A DNA stretch of 64,000 nt. It comes from Leuconostoc miyukkimchii (lineage in GTDB: Bacteria; Bacillota; Bacilli; Lactobacillales; Lactobacillaceae). Position 1 is the first letter of the stretch, and the number at the start of each line of letters is the position of its first letter. Shown here piece by piece: positions 1 through 9,039 of the stretch. Location: contig NZ_BPKY01000002.1 in assembly GCF_019656055.1 (NCBI RefSeq), forward strand, positions 124,001-188,000, read 5' to 3'. The notes under the pieces were generated by a model. That model was not told the origin of the DNA. It worked only from the letters and a program-made list of their open reading frames with translations, and searched no databases. Both the position numbers and the translations under genes were made by a program.

Positions 1-1
1 C

Positions 2-508
2 CATGATTTGTCTGCCCTACTAATCGTAGACACAGGACAAATTGATGTTTTAAATATTAATGATAGTGGTCAAGAGCTGCTTTTGTATTCATTGTATAGC
101 CATCAAGTTGATGTCGAGGCATCTTTGTTTACTGATGCCACACATCACCATTTTGCGCGTGCTAAAACAGACGCCCAAGTATGTATGATTCGCCGCACAG
201 ATTTCCAAAAATTATTACACGATCATCCAAAACTAGCTTTAACAATGCTGAATACGTACGGCACACGTTTAACAGAATTAGAACAACGTCAGATTAGTTT
301 GTCATTACAACGCGCAGATGAACGATTACTCAATTATTTACACGAAATTGCCGCTATTCAGATGAATAATACCTTTGAACTATCCGTCACAAAAAAGGAA
401 CTAGCAGCTTCATTACACATTACACCAGAAACACTGAGCAGATTATTTCAAAAGCTAACCCAAAATGGTCACATCAAACTTAACAGACGAGAAGTCACAC
501 TACTTTAA
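2..508 (+). CDS. Crp/Fnr-family transcription regulator (5' end cut off by window)
   Basis: The frame is open to the first base of the window, so the N-terminus is missing; the visible TTG at position 8 lies mid-domain and is not a credible start. The visible part covers the second half of a cyclic-nucleotide-binding-like beta roll, a long dimer helix, and a C-terminal Crp-type winged helix (recognition region around ITPETLSRLFQKL). Only one Cys is visible (in AQVCMIRR), so the cysteine cluster of a classical oxygen-sensing FNR is not seen here, though the absent N-terminus could hold others. The family binds DNA as a dimer and responds to redox or small-molecule signals. The ligand is unknown. 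Family call sure, function not. Confidence 0.85.
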   Translation, partial: HDLSALLIVDTGQIDVLNINDSGQELLLYSLYSHQVDVEASLFTDATHHHFARAKTDAQVCMIRRTDFQKLLHDHPKLALTMLNTYGTRLTELEQRQISLSLQRADERLLNYLHEIAAIQMNNTFELSVTKKELAASLHITPETLSRLFQKLTQNGHIKLNRREVTLL

Positions 509-633
509 TTTTTCAGTCAGCGACCGTTCTTAATAACTTTATTTTCTGAAATATCCACCAAATCAATTACCAAAAACTTGAAAAATTATACTAAACTAAG
601 TTTCTTATAAACACCAGTAATTCAATAGTTAAC

Positions 634-674
634 AAAAAATGCCATTAAGTGATTAAAAATCACCTCGTGGCATT
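634..674 (-). terminator. Intrinsic terminator closing the PTS operon
   Basis: The outer stem AATGCCA/TGGCATT and inner stem GTGATT/AATCAC flank a small loop. Read on the minus strand the hairpin ends in a run of six T, just past the end of the 99-residue membrane protein. The plus-strand side has only TTTT, so it may also end the Crp/Fnr transcript weakly. Confidence 0.75.
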
Positions 675-712
675 TTATAATATTTAACAACTCATCGCTG
701 CATCTAGAATTA

Positions 713-1012
713 TCATGTTCTAGAATGGCGACGCTCCTCTTCATAACGATCAATTACTTTGCTAACATTTTTTCTACCGCGATAAATCGTATAACCAATC
801 ACAATAATGAGTAGCACACTCACTAAAGAGATGCCAATACCTGCACTAAAAATCCAAATGCTCTTATTTTTAAAGAAATACATGACTAATATGCCTATGC
901 CCACCAACAACGAAAACATTGATTGCCATTGACGTAAGTTGCGAAGCATCTTTTCTTGGAATAGTATTTCTGTTTGATATCCTTGATCAATATTTTCAAC
1001 ACGCTTCGTCAT
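713..1012 (-). CDS. Small two-helix membrane protein, last gene of PTS operon, function unknown
   Basis: A 99-residue protein that I do not recognise. It has a charged N-terminal part (about 1-30), two hydrophobic helices (about 31-47 and 52-77) joined by a short Lys/Asn turn, and a basic-acidic tail ending EEERRHSRT. A good ribosome binding site (GAGGTAA) precedes the ATG. It begins 20 bases after the end of the IID gene and is followed by a terminator, so it is probably transcribed with the mannose-type PTS. It does not look like the DUF956/ManO protein often found at the end of such operons. A role beside the permease is only suggested by position. Confidence 0.7.
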   Translation of the reverse strand: MTKRVENIDQGYQTEILFQEKMLRNLRQWQSMFSLLVGIGILVMYFFKNKSIWIFSAGIGISLVSVLLIIVIGYTIYRGRKNVSKVIDRYEEERRHSRT

Positions 1013-1032
1013 AAAAATTACCTCACTAGTTA

Positions 1033-1890
1033 CTAATATGTTAAGCCTGGATTAAAGAAACCAATTAGCACGCCGACCAATGCAACAACCACTAAAATCA
1101 GCATCACCTTAATTGGCGAAATATTCTTTTTAGCCATTAGCCACCAGCACAGAACAATGAATCCTGCTGTTAATAATCCTGGATAAACAGAATCAAGTTG
1201 ATTTTGTAAAACGAGATAGGCTTTACCAGACGAATTTTTTAATTGAAATGATGTTCTAACTGTTACCCAAGTTGCAGCAACACCACCGACAACCATACCT
1301 CCAATTGTAGCGATTGCCTTTCGAATAGCCTTACCTTGCGCACCAATTAAAATACCAACAGCTTTATCACCTAACTCATAACCTTTGAAAAACGCAAATC
1401 GCATACCAAAGTAACCAAGCAAATTCCATACAATAATATAAAATATTGCGCCAAGCGGTGATCCACCCTCAGACATACCTAATGCAATACCTAAGATAAC
1501 TGGAATTAATGTTCCCACGACAAGTGAGTCACCAATACCGGCAATAGGACCCATCAATCCGGCACGCAAACCATTAATGGTTGTGTCATCGACACCACCT
1601 TCATTAGAGATTCCTTGATTAGCTCGCGCTTCTTCCAAACTGGCAGTGATACCCACGATGATTGTTCCTAATTGTGGTTCAGTATTGAAGAAAGCGGTAT
1701 AAGTCTTCATCGCCTTCTCTTGATCTTCTTTATTATCGTATAATTCCTCAACAATAGGTAACATCGATGTTAAGTAACCAAATGTTTGCATGTGTTCTTG
1801 AGAAAATGCAGTTAAATGACCATAAAACCAGTGATGGAAAGCTTTATTTAAAGTTTTACGAGAAAGTGTCTTTTTATCGATAGTTGCCAT
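1033..1890 (-). CDS. PTS mannose/fructose/sorbose family IID component
   Basis: A 285-residue IID membrane subunit; with IIC it forms the sugar channel of a mannose-family phosphotransferase system. Family signs are the N-terminal region with NKAFHHWFYGHLTAFSQEHMQTFGY, the segment GLMGPIAGIGDSL and hydrophobic helices in the C-terminal half. I chose the ATG of MATIDKK at 1890 because GGAGG lies 9 bases upstream, inside the acidic tail of IIC; the longer frame would start inside IIC without a site. It begins 1 base after the IIC stop, so the two are translationally linked. The sugar cannot be read from sequence; mannose/glucose is the usual substrate of this branch. Confidence 0.93.
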   Translation of the reverse strand: MATIDKKTLSRKTLNKAFHHWFYGHLTAFSQEHMQTFGYLTSMLPIVEELYDNKEDQEKAMKTYTAFFNTEPQLGTIIVGITASLEEARANQGISNEGGVDDTTINGLRAGLMGPIAGIGDSLVVGTLIPVILGIALGMSEGGSPLGAIFYIIVWNLLGYFGMRFAFFKGYELGDKAVGILIGAQGKAIRKAIATIGGMVVGGVAATWVTVRTSFQLKNSSGKAYLVLQNQLDSVYPGLLTAGFIVLCWWLMAKKNISPIKVMLILVVVALVGVLIGFFNPGLTY

Positions 1891-1891
1891 T

Positions 1892-2752
1892 TTAAATATC
1901 CTCCTCTTCCTCGTCGTCATCTAAAGTGCCACCACTAGCAGGTGCTGCCGCCTGTCGATTCGTACTAATTGCCATATCTAACTTGTAGAAAATCAATGCG
2001 AAGATAAGTGATATCACGGTTACTGAAACAAGGTTTAATTTTAACGATGCTGCTAAAGTGAAACCAACAAAGAATGGAATAAAATCAAATGGCCCATCTA
2101 CGATTTGCTTTAACAAAATTGCAATACCAACACAGGGTAGCAATGCTCCGACTGTAAACAAGGTTTTCATTGGAATACCATCCATTGGTAATGCTGTCTT
2201 GAGAGCTTGAACTGCGCTCGAACCAAAATGCGTCATTAACAACGTTGGAATGAATGAGAAAAACAAGTGTGAGATCCAAGGATATCCCCAATCAACCGCA
2301 TATAACTTTTTAAAATCACCTTTTTCTACCGCACGCCAACCCATGTGCTGCCAAACTAAGTTCATAGTGGCAGTACCATAGAATAGGACTGTACCGACAG
2401 TACCTACCAATGTTCCCATCGACTTAGCTAAATCTGCTGCATTACCTGAGGTAGCAGACAAACCTTGCGCATGAATTGCCACCATAGCTAACGGTATGCC
2501 GATATATGAAACAGCACGTAAATCAGCAGAAACCGTGCCGCCTGGTGTAACCAAGGCAATATACACCAACTGCATCGCCACACCAGCTGCAATACCCGTT
2601 TTTAAATCACCTAATATCAGGCCACTAACTAACCCACCAACTAATGGTCGTCCTAATGTATAGTTACCAATTGTTGATCCTGCCATACCTGGCATAGAAG
2701 ACAAACTGGCAAAAATGCCAAGAATACTGGCTTGTATCCAACTAATTGTCAT
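1892..2752 (-). CDS. PTS mannose/fructose/sorbose family IIC component
   Basis: A 286-residue polytopic IIC subunit. Typical family segments are GRPLVGGLVSGLILGDLKTGIAAG and QLVYIALVTPGGTVSADLRAVSYIGIPLAM near the N-terminus, followed by further hydrophobic helices. The ATG at 2752 has an AAGGG site 9 bases upstream. The last residues are a very acidic tail (LDDDEEEEDI), and the coding of that tail also carries the ribosome binding site for IID. A similar acidic tail ends the IIA protein of the same operon. The gene is third in IIA-IIB-IIC-IID order. Confidence 0.94.
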   Translation of the reverse strand: MTISWIQASILGIFASLSSMPGMAGSTIGNYTLGRPLVGGLVSGLILGDLKTGIAAGVAMQLVYIALVTPGGTVSADLRAVSYIGIPLAMVAIHAQGLSATSGNAADLAKSMGTLVGTVGTVLFYGTATMNLVWQHMGWRAVEKGDFKKLYAVDWGYPWISHLFFSFIPTLLMTHFGSSAVQALKTALPMDGIPMKTLFTVGALLPCVGIAILLKQIVDGPFDFIPFFVGFTLAASLKLNLVSVTVISLIFALIFYKLDMAISTNRQAAAPASGGTLDDDEEEEDI

Positions 2753-2776
2753 AGCTCTAATCCCTTCTACCTAAAA

Positions 2777-3271
2777 TTATAAATTAAATTTCTTTTTAAA
2801 ATCGTCCCAATAGCCAATTGAAACATCAGGTAATAGTTGAAACTTAACCTGATAGCCTGCGCCTTGAATGGCTTCAAATGCAACAGCCTCTTCTGGAAGA
2901 ATTGATTGGTTATTGCCTAACTTGATAGCATTAGGTCGATCATTTGCTGGACCAACAATCACTTTTTTAACATCGCCGGGTACAAAGCCAAAATCGACTA
3001 AAATTGTTTTCATATCTTGGGGTGTTTTCGTAATCAAAAAGTATTGTCGATCAGATGCCAATACTTGTTGCGCTTTTTCCTTAAAATGTGCTAAGGTCCA
3101 CACAAAAGTTTTTTTCTCCGAAGCACTCTTAAAGGCGTCTTTTAAAACTGGATTTGTTGCCGCAGCATCATTGACAGCTATCAACCCATCACACGGAAAT
3201 TCCTTTGCCCAACGTGTCACCGTTTGTCCGTGGATAATTCTATCGTCAATACGTACAAATGAAATACTCAT
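2777..3271 (-). CDS. PTS mannose/fructose/sorbose family IIB component
   Basis: A 164-residue cytoplasmic phosphocarrier that takes phosphate from IIA and gives it to the incoming sugar. The N-terminus VRIDDRIIHGQ holds the phosphorylated His (H14), as in all mannose-family IIB proteins. It is encoded as a separate protein, not fused to IIA as in E. coli ManX. The ATG at 3271 has AAAGGA about 11 bases upstream. It lies 15 bases after the IIA stop and 24 bases before IIC, in one operon. Confidence 0.94.
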   Translation of the reverse strand: MSISFVRIDDRIIHGQTVTRWAKEFPCDGLIAVNDAAATNPVLKDAFKSASEKKTFVWTLAHFKEKAQQVLASDRQYFLITKTPQDMKTILVDFGFVPGDVKKVIVGPANDRPNAIKLGNNQSILPEEAVAFEAIQGAGYQVKFQLLPDVSIGYWDDFKKKFNL

Positions 3272-3286
3272 AATATATTATTCCTT

Positions 3287-3721
3287 TCAAATATCATCTT
3301 CATCTTCATCTGATTCCTCAGTCAAAGTAAATTGTTTCACTGCTGCTGTTGCTTCTTTCAAAACAACTGGCACTAATTCATCTTCATTTAAGCTATCTTT
3401 TAGAATCGCTGCATTAAGTGCCATTGGAAAATTCATACCGCCTAATATGGTTGCTTTTTCCAGTTTATCTTCTTGGCTTAATATATTAATAACCTCAGTT
3501 AAAGGACTACCACCAATAATATCGCCTAACACAATCAGTTTCGAATCTGCGTTTAGTTCAGTGAGGAGTGCCCTAAACCGATCTCCAAACACTTTAACAT
3601 CATCATCGGACTGTAACCCTATCGCCTTAACTGTTTCAATGTCATCACCAATGAACATGCTAAGTGCATCCTTTAAACCCTCTGAAAATCTACCATGACT
3701 CACCAAGATTAGATAACTCAT
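3287..3721 (-). CDS. PTS mannose/fructose/sorbose family IIA component
   Basis: A 144-residue IIA phosphocarrier, first gene of the operon. LILVSHGRFSEGL carries the active His (H9), and the domain continues with LGDIIGGSPLTEV. It accepts phosphate from HPr and passes it to IIB. The C-terminus is a strongly acidic tail (EESDEDEDDI) beyond the usual domain end, echoing the IIC tail. A GGAGG site lies 6 bases before the ATG. The promoter and a perfect cre site are directly upstream, so catabolite control by CcpA is likely. Confidence 0.94.
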   Translation of the reverse strand: MSYLILVSHGRFSEGLKDALSMFIGDDIETVKAIGLQSDDDVKVFGDRFRALLTELNADSKLIVLGDIIGGSPLTEVINILSQEDKLEKATILGGMNFPMALNAAILKDSLNEDELVPVVLKEATAAVKQFTLTEESDEDEDDI

Positions 3722-3757
3722 TTCTTCCCTCCGCGTATGTAATATATTCGGCTTTTT

Positions 3758-3773
3758 ATGTAAGCGCTTACAT
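3758..3773. promoter_or_regulatory. Catabolite-responsive element (cre) of the PTS operon
   Basis: ATGTAAGCGCTTACAT is a perfect 16-base palindrome and matches every position of the Gram-positive cre consensus WTGNNARCGNWWWCAW. It lies just downstream of the predicted -10 (3786-3791, minus strand), where bound CcpA/HPr-Ser-P would normally repress transcription. Confidence 0.88.
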
Positions 3774-3785
3774 GACCTAACTCAT

Positions 3786-3814
3786 ATTGTACGCTTAATT
3801 TTCATAAAACACAA
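3786..3814 (-). promoter_or_regulatory. Promoter of the mannose-type PTS operon
   Basis: On the minus strand, -35 TTGTGT (3814-3809), a 17-base spacer and -10 TACAAT (3791-3786). The start would fall near 3779, with the cre site overlapping the first transcribed bases. No sigma-54 -24/-12 element was seen, unlike LevR-controlled mannose operons. Confidence 0.65.
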
Positions 3815-3878
3815 CAATTGTTTAACACTTAAATATCATTTTTTATCATGATAATGCCATTTTAAAAAATTTAGAACC

Positions 3879-3922
3879 AAAATAACCGGTTAAACAAATT
3901 ATCTTGTTTAACCGGTTATTTT
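3879..3922. terminator. Bidirectional terminator between topA and the PTS promoter
   Basis: A perfect 19-base inverted repeat (AAAATAACCGGTTAAACAA and its complement) with a 6-base loop. T-runs flank both sides. It follows the topA stop and separates it from the PTS promoter. Confidence 0.85.
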
Positions 3923-3960
3923 GATCCTAAGCTACTAGGATTGTATATTTTGCCAAGAAA

Positions 3961-6066
3961 TTACTTGCTAGACTTGACTTCTTTATCTTTTTCAGATGTT
4001 TTTGGTGTCGTACCATCAGCCAACGTTTCTGACGTAGGCTTGTCCCATGATACGAAATCACAATCTGGATAGCGCGAACAACCATAAAATGTTCGTTGCC
4101 GCTTTGTTTTACGCTCAATAATTTGTCCTTTATGGCATTTTGGACACGGTAATCCGATTTCTTTAATAATTGTTTGTGTGTTACGACAATCCGGAAATCG
4201 AGCACAAGCGTAGAATTTGCCATAGCGGCCCATTTTAACAATCATCGGTGCACCACAAATTTCACAATCTTTTCCAGCAAGTTCATCATGCATGATAACT
4301 TTTTCTAGTGTTGTTTCTGCATGTTCGACTTCTTTTGAAAAAGGCTTGAAAAATGAATCAATGACAGGAACCCACTGCTTATCACCTGTCTCAACTTCAT
4401 CTAGTTCTCTTTCAACGCTAGCTGTAAATTTAGTGTCGGTAATATCTGGGAAGTTATTTTCAACAATTGTTTGAACAATTTCACCTAATTCAGTTGGTAC
4501 AAATTTACGTGCATCAATTCGAACGTAGTTACGTCGCTGAATTGTATCTAATGTTGGGGCGTAAGTGGATGGTCGCCCAACACCATTTTCTTCCAGCGCT
4601 TTAATTAAAGTTGCTTCAGAATAACGCGCTGGTGGTAATGTGAAATGCTGTTCGGGATTAATATTGACAAGCTTGACGAGATCACCTTCTGATAAACTAG
4701 GTAATGCATTATCTTTCTCTTTAGCAGATGGGTAGGCTTTGGTAAAACCTTGAAACTTTGTTTTGGAACCATTTGCCCTAAAAATAACACCGTTTTGCTC
4801 AATTGTAACAGCCATTGTATCCAAAACTTCTGGTGTCATTTGACTAGCAACAAAACGTGACCAAATGAGCGAATACAGTTTAAACTGATCCGGTGTCAAT
4901 TTGTCCTTTATCATTTCTGGTGTGCGCGTCACGTCAGTTGGACGAATAGCTTCATGGGCATCTTGTGCGCCCTCTGGCATTTTACCTTGAATGGGCTTGT
5001 GTTGTGAGTACGCTTCTCCCCAAGTATCATGTATATACAAGGCAGCTGCATTACGTGCAATTGATGATATACGTGTTGAATCTGTACGCATATAAGTAAT
5101 CAACCCAATTTGACCAATACCACGACCCAAGTTGACACCTTCATATAATTGCTGCGCTGCCATCATCGTTTTGCGTGTTCGAAAATTCAACTGTGTGTTG
5201 GCTGTTTGCTGCATAGTTGATGTTGTGAAGGGTTGCTGTGGATTACGTTTACGTTCCTTAGCGTCAACTTTCACAATGTTAAAATCAGCTGTACGGTCAA
5301 TCCTACCAAAAACCGCTTGTACACTCTCATTATCTGGCAAAGGCTGTTTCTTATCATCAAATCCATAGAAAGCAGCTTTGAATTTAGAACGTGATTTTTT
5401 AAATTCTGAATCTAACGTCCAGTATTCTTCAGGTTCAAAGGACTGAATTTGACGCTCACGTGCGATAATCAATCCAAGTGCAACTGACTGAACACGACCG
5501 GCAGATAGACCACGCTTTACAGTTTTCCATAAGATTGGTGAAATTGAATAGCCAACTAACCGATCTAAAATTCGGCGTGCTTGTTGTGCATCCACAAGAT
5601 CTTGATTTATTTGGCGCGGTGTTTTAAAAGCATTTTTAATCGTGTCTTTTGTAATTTCATTAAATACGACACGATTAGGCGTTTCTGAGTCTAAATTTAA
5701 AATATGCTGTAAATGCCAAGCTATTGCTTCCCCTTCACGATCTGGATCGCTAGCAAGAAAGACTTTTTTAGCTGCCTTCGCCTCTTTACGCAGTCCCTTA
5801 ATAACATCCCCCTTACCGCGGATGTTAATATATTTTGGATCGTAATCGTGTTCGACATCAACGCCAAGCGTTGATTTGGGCAGATCACGAATATGTCCTA
5901 AACTGGCAACAACTTTATAAGAACTACCAAGATATTTTTCTATTGTTTTAGCCTTGGAAGGACTTTCAACGATCACAAGATTTTTCTTTACTTTAGATCT
6001 TTTACGTTTCGTTGTTTTTTTAGCAGTACCTTTTTTAATTGTTTTTTTATTTTCTGTTTCTACCAT
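3961..6066 (-). CDS. topA: DNA topoisomerase I
   Basis: A 701-residue type IA topoisomerase that relaxes negative supercoils. After a Lys/Arg-rich N-terminal extension (about 1-28) comes the Toprim domain ([16 protein letters not shown], then [12 protein letters not shown] near 108-118). The catalytic Tyr is Y325 in [12 protein letters not shown]. The C-terminus has two Cys4 zinc ribbons (CEICG...CARFPDC and CPKCH...CSRYPDC). Length is normal for Firmicutes. The ATG has AAGG 9 bases upstream. It follows dprA by 40 bases, the common dprA-topA arrangement. Confidence 0.97.
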   Translation of the reverse strand: MVETENKKTIKKGTAKKTTKRKRSKVKKNLVIVESPSKAKTIEKYLGSSYKVVASLGHIRDLPKSTLGVDVEHDYDPKYINIRGKGDVIKGLRKEAKAAKKVFLASDPDREGEAIAWHLQHILNLDSETPNRVVFNEITKDTIKNAFKTPRQINQDLVDAQQARRILDRLVGYSISPILWKTVKRGLSAGRVQSVALGLIIARERQIQSFEPEEYWTLDSEFKKSRSKFKAAFYGFDDKKQPLPDNESVQAVFGRIDRTADFNIVKVDAKERKRNPQQPFTTSTMQQTANTQLNFRTRKTMMAAQQLYEGVNLGRGIGQIGLITYMRTDSTRISSIARNAAALYIHDTWGEAYSQHKPIQGKMPEGAQDAHEAIRPTDVTRTPEMIKDKLTPDQFKLYSLIWSRFVASQMTPEVLDTMAVTIEQNGVIFRANGSKTKFQGFTKAYPSAKEKDNALPSLSEGDLVKLVNINPEQHFTLPPARYSEATLIKALEENGVGRPSTYAPTLDTIQRRNYVRIDARKFVPTELGEIVQTIVENNFPDITDTKFTASVERELDEVETGDKQWVPVIDSFFKPFSKEVEHAETTLEKVIMHDELAGKDCEICGAPMIVKMGRYGKFYACARFPDCRNTQTIIKEIGLPCPKCHKGQIIERKTKRQRTFYGCSRYPDCDFVSWDKPTSETLADGTTPKTSEKDKEVKSSK

Positions 6067-6106
6067 TAAACTATGCCTTATAATTTACTTCTTATTATAC
6101 AGCATA

Positions 6107-6973
6107 TCAGATTGTACCAAGTAATTGGACACTTTCTATAATATCTTGCGATTTTGTCACTGTTTTTGCACCTAAACTCAACAATTCGTTTGTACCTTGT
6201 GACTCTTGTGAGAAAATTGATCCAGGTATTGATAAAACATCACGATTGTTTTGTAATGCTGAATTGGCAGTAATTAAACTACCCGATTTCATCTTGGCCT
6301 CAATCACTAGAGTTGCCGAAGACAATCCAGCAATAATGCGGTTTCGAGCAGGAAAGTGCGCACGGTGTGGTCCTGTGCCAGGTAAATATTCACTCAGTAT
6401 CAAGCCTTGTTTTGCAATTTGACTTTGCAAAGAGGCATTGCGTCTAGGATACACAACATCGGTCCCTGTACCAACAACAGCAATTGGAACACCACTATTT
6501 GCAAAAGTAATCTGGTGAGACATGACATCGATTCCTTGTGCTAAGCCTGATACAATAGCAATACCAGCGTTGACAACAGATGGCAATAAGTAACGTAAAC
6601 TATTCATACCATACGAAGTAGCCGATCGTGTTCCCACAACTGATAGGCTTGGTAAATTCAAAGCCTCTAAATGACCTTCATAAAACAATATTAATGGTGG
6701 CTGATATATTTCTCGTAAGCGCTGTGGATATGCGTGATCATAGTAAGTAATGTATTTTTCTTCAATACCTTGTGCCTTTTCTAGAGCCATATCATATGTT
6801 GCTTGAATCTGACGGTACTTGCTATCATTGCTTATATGCAATATCAAATCTAGTGGCCATGGATAACAAGTCGGTAAACTGGCATTATCTATAAGTTTAA
6901 TGATACGGGTTTCTGTTGCGATACCAATGCCACTTGTCAGACGAATAGCGAGTAATTGTTGTTGTAAATTCAT
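6107..6973 (-). CDS. dprA: DNA-processing protein DprA
   Basis: A 288-residue DprA/Smf protein, which loads RecA on incoming single-stranded DNA during transformation. The Rossmann-like domain is clear: LSVVGTRSATSYGM (about 114), GIAIVSGLAQGIDVMSHQ, VPIAVVGTGTDVVYPRRN, FPARNRIIAGLS and GSLITANSALQNNRDVLSIPG. The N-terminal part (1-75) is the usual helical region; there is no long C-terminal winged-helix extension. A GAGGAG site lies 6 bases before the ATG. It is upstream of topA on the same strand and probably co-transcribed. Confidence 0.95.
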   Translation of the reverse strand: MNLQQQLLAIRLTSGIGIATETRIIKLIDNASLPTCYPWPLDLILHISNDSKYRQIQATYDMALEKAQGIEEKYITYYDHAYPQRLREIYQPPLILFYEGHLEALNLPSLSVVGTRSATSYGMNSLRYLLPSVVNAGIAIVSGLAQGIDVMSHQITFANSGVPIAVVGTGTDVVYPRRNASLQSQIAKQGLILSEYLPGTGPHRAHFPARNRIIAGLSSATLVIEAKMKSGSLITANSALQNNRDVLSIPGSIFSQESQGTNELLSLGAKTVTKSQDIIESVQLLGTI

Positions 6974-7056
6974 ATTATTCTCCTCAGAAAATAATACGTT
7001 TGATGACAGAATGCGTCACAAAAAAATTAAAACCATCAGTAATTTAAAAACACCAC

Positions 7057-8937
7057 TCAACCTTCCGCAATTTCACTTAAATATTCCCACCGATTCATTT
7101 TTTCATCAAGTTGTGATTCAAGCTCATCCAGTTCTTTTTGGAGCAAACCTAATTTAACATAATCCGTGCCATTTTCAGCCATTTCATTTGGTATAGCAGC
7201 AATCCTATCTTCGAGCTGTGAAATCTCATCTTCAATTGTTGCCCACTCCTTTTTCTCATTATAAGTGAGCTTTTTCTTTTGTACTGTGAGTGTTTTTTTC
7301 TTTTCAACGTTTACTTTTTCAATAACATTCTGTTTGTCATCAGCGTGCAAAGCTAAATACTGACTAAATAAACCATCATAACGATCAACAACACCATTAC
7401 CCTGAAACATGTATATTTGATTGGCAACTTTATCTAAAAAGTAGCGATCATGCGATACTGTTATTACTGCGCCAGCAAAGCCAGACAAGAAGTCTTCCAA
7501 TACAGTCAATGTACCAATATCTAAATCATTAGTTGGTTCATCAAGCAACAATACATTAGGTTGTTGTAGTAGCAATTTTAGTAAATAAAGTCGCCTTTTT
7601 TCACCACCTGATAGTTGTCGAATCAGCGTACCATGCATAAATGGTGGAAACAGAAATTGTTCGAGCAATTCAGACACACTCACTTGATTACCATTCTTAT
7701 CTGTCACAGATTCCGCAACATCTGATAAGTAACTAATGACACGCTTATCATCGGGTATGTCTTCGGTTTCCTGAGTGTAATAAGCTATTTTAACAGTTTC
7801 ACCTAACTCTATTATTCCAGTTGTTAATGGTATTCGCCCAGCAATGGCATTAAGAAATGTTGATTTACCAGCACCATTTTCACCTGTAATACCAATACGA
7901 TCACCAGCAGCAACACGTAAATTAAAATCATTTAAAATCGTATTATTATCAAATTTAATCCCAGCATGTTCAATAACAATGACTTTTTTGCCCAAACGTT
8001 GTTGACCTAAACTAACTGTCACATCGTCATCCAACTTTAAGCTACCCATTTGCGATTCAAGCTCTGAAAAAGCATTTTCTCGTGCTGTTTGTTTCGTTGT
8101 ACGTGCTCGTGCTGATTTGCGCATCCACGCTAACTCTTGTTTATAAAGTTGTTGTTGCTTATGTTCAGCAATTTTACTTTGCTCAACACGTTGAGACTTA
8201 CCAATCATATAATCCTGATAGTTGCCCTTATATTCATAAAGGTCACCAAATGATAATTCAAAGATGCGCGTTGTAACTGCATCTAAGAAATAACGATCGT
8301 GTGTAACTGCCATGACAGCGCCATGATAATTTGCCAAATATTTTTCTAACCATGTAATAGAGTCAAAGTCTAAATGGTTGGTGGGCTCGTCCAAAATTAG
8401 TAAGTCCGGCGCCTCAATTAATACTTGAGCTAACCCGACACGTTTCCGCTGACCGCCCGACAATTCACTAATTTTACGTTGTAATTTAGGCATGTGCAAC
8501 TGTGTTAAAATGGCTTTAATTTGAGCTTCTGTGGTCCACGCCTCATCTCTGTCCATTGCATTTTGTGCATCCTCAAATTTTTGTGCAACTTGGACATCTG
8601 TCGGATTTTTTCCAAACTGTTCTAATGCATATTGATATTTCCGAATTGTTTGAAAAACTGGTTGCTCGCCAGATAAAATAGCATCCATGACCAAAGCGTT
8701 ATCATCCAAATCTGGATTTTGTTTTAAATAACCAATGCTATAGTCATTTTGTTTCACAATTTTACCAGAATCAGCCGGATTAATCTGAGAGATTGCATTG
8801 AGCAAAGAAGTTTTCCCGGATCCATTAACCCCAATCAAGCCAATGCGATCGCCTTCTGTAATTAAAAAAGAGATGTCATTAAACAACACTTTTTCACCAT
8901 ATGTACTTTTTAAATTTTCTACTCTAAATTGTTTCAT
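7057..8937 (-). CDS. ABC-F family ATPase (Uup-like)
   Basis: A 626-residue soluble protein with two ABC domains and no membrane segments. Domain 1 has Walker A GVNGSGKTS, signature LSGGQRKRV and Walker B LLILDEPTNHLD. The linker region is rich in Gln/Lys helices. Domain 2 has GENGAGKST, LSGGEKRRL and VLLLDEPTNDLD. The last 90 residues form a charged coiled coil (KKKLTYNEKKEW...LQKELDELESQLDEKMNRW), as in Uup and related ABC-F proteins that act on ribosomes or branched DNA. The first domain keeps the usual EPTNHLD. The start region is unusual (a TATAAT only 7 bases before the ATG). Confidence 0.93.
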   Translation of the reverse strand: MKQFRVENLKSTYGEKVLFNDISFLITEGDRIGLIGVNGSGKTSLLNAISQINPADSGKIVKQNDYSIGYLKQNPDLDDNALVMDAILSGEQPVFQTIRKYQYALEQFGKNPTDVQVAQKFEDAQNAMDRDEAWTTEAQIKAILTQLHMPKLQRKISELSGGQRKRVGLAQVLIEAPDLLILDEPTNHLDFDSITWLEKYLANYHGAVMAVTHDRYFLDAVTTRIFELSFGDLYEYKGNYQDYMIGKSQRVEQSKIAEHKQQQLYKQELAWMRKSARARTTKQTARENAFSELESQMGSLKLDDDVTVSLGQQRLGKKVIVIEHAGIKFDNNTILNDFNLRVAAGDRIGITGENGAGKSTFLNAIAGRIPLTTGIIELGETVKIAYYTQETEDIPDDKRVISYLSDVAESVTDKNGNQVSVSELLEQFLFPPFMHGTLIRQLSGGEKRRLYLLKLLLQQPNVLLLDEPTNDLDIGTLTVLEDFLSGFAGAVITVSHDRYFLDKVANQIYMFQGNGVVDRYDGLFSQYLALHADDKQNVIEKVNVEKKKTLTVQKKKLTYNEKKEWATIEDEISQLEDRIAAIPNEMAENGTDYVKLGLLQKELDELESQLDEKMNRWEYLSEIAEG

Positions 8938-9039
8938 ATTCCCATTATACCCAATATTCGTCCTTTTTATCGGCTTATTTTTTTGTTATACTAAGATAAA
9001 TATGTCACAAGAGGACATTTTAGTCACAGGAGACTAGTC

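Noticed and set aside
2868-3698. A 276-codon open frame on the + strand
   Set aside because: It lies antisense to the clear IIB and IIA genes, is Ser-rich with shadow-like composition and matches no family.
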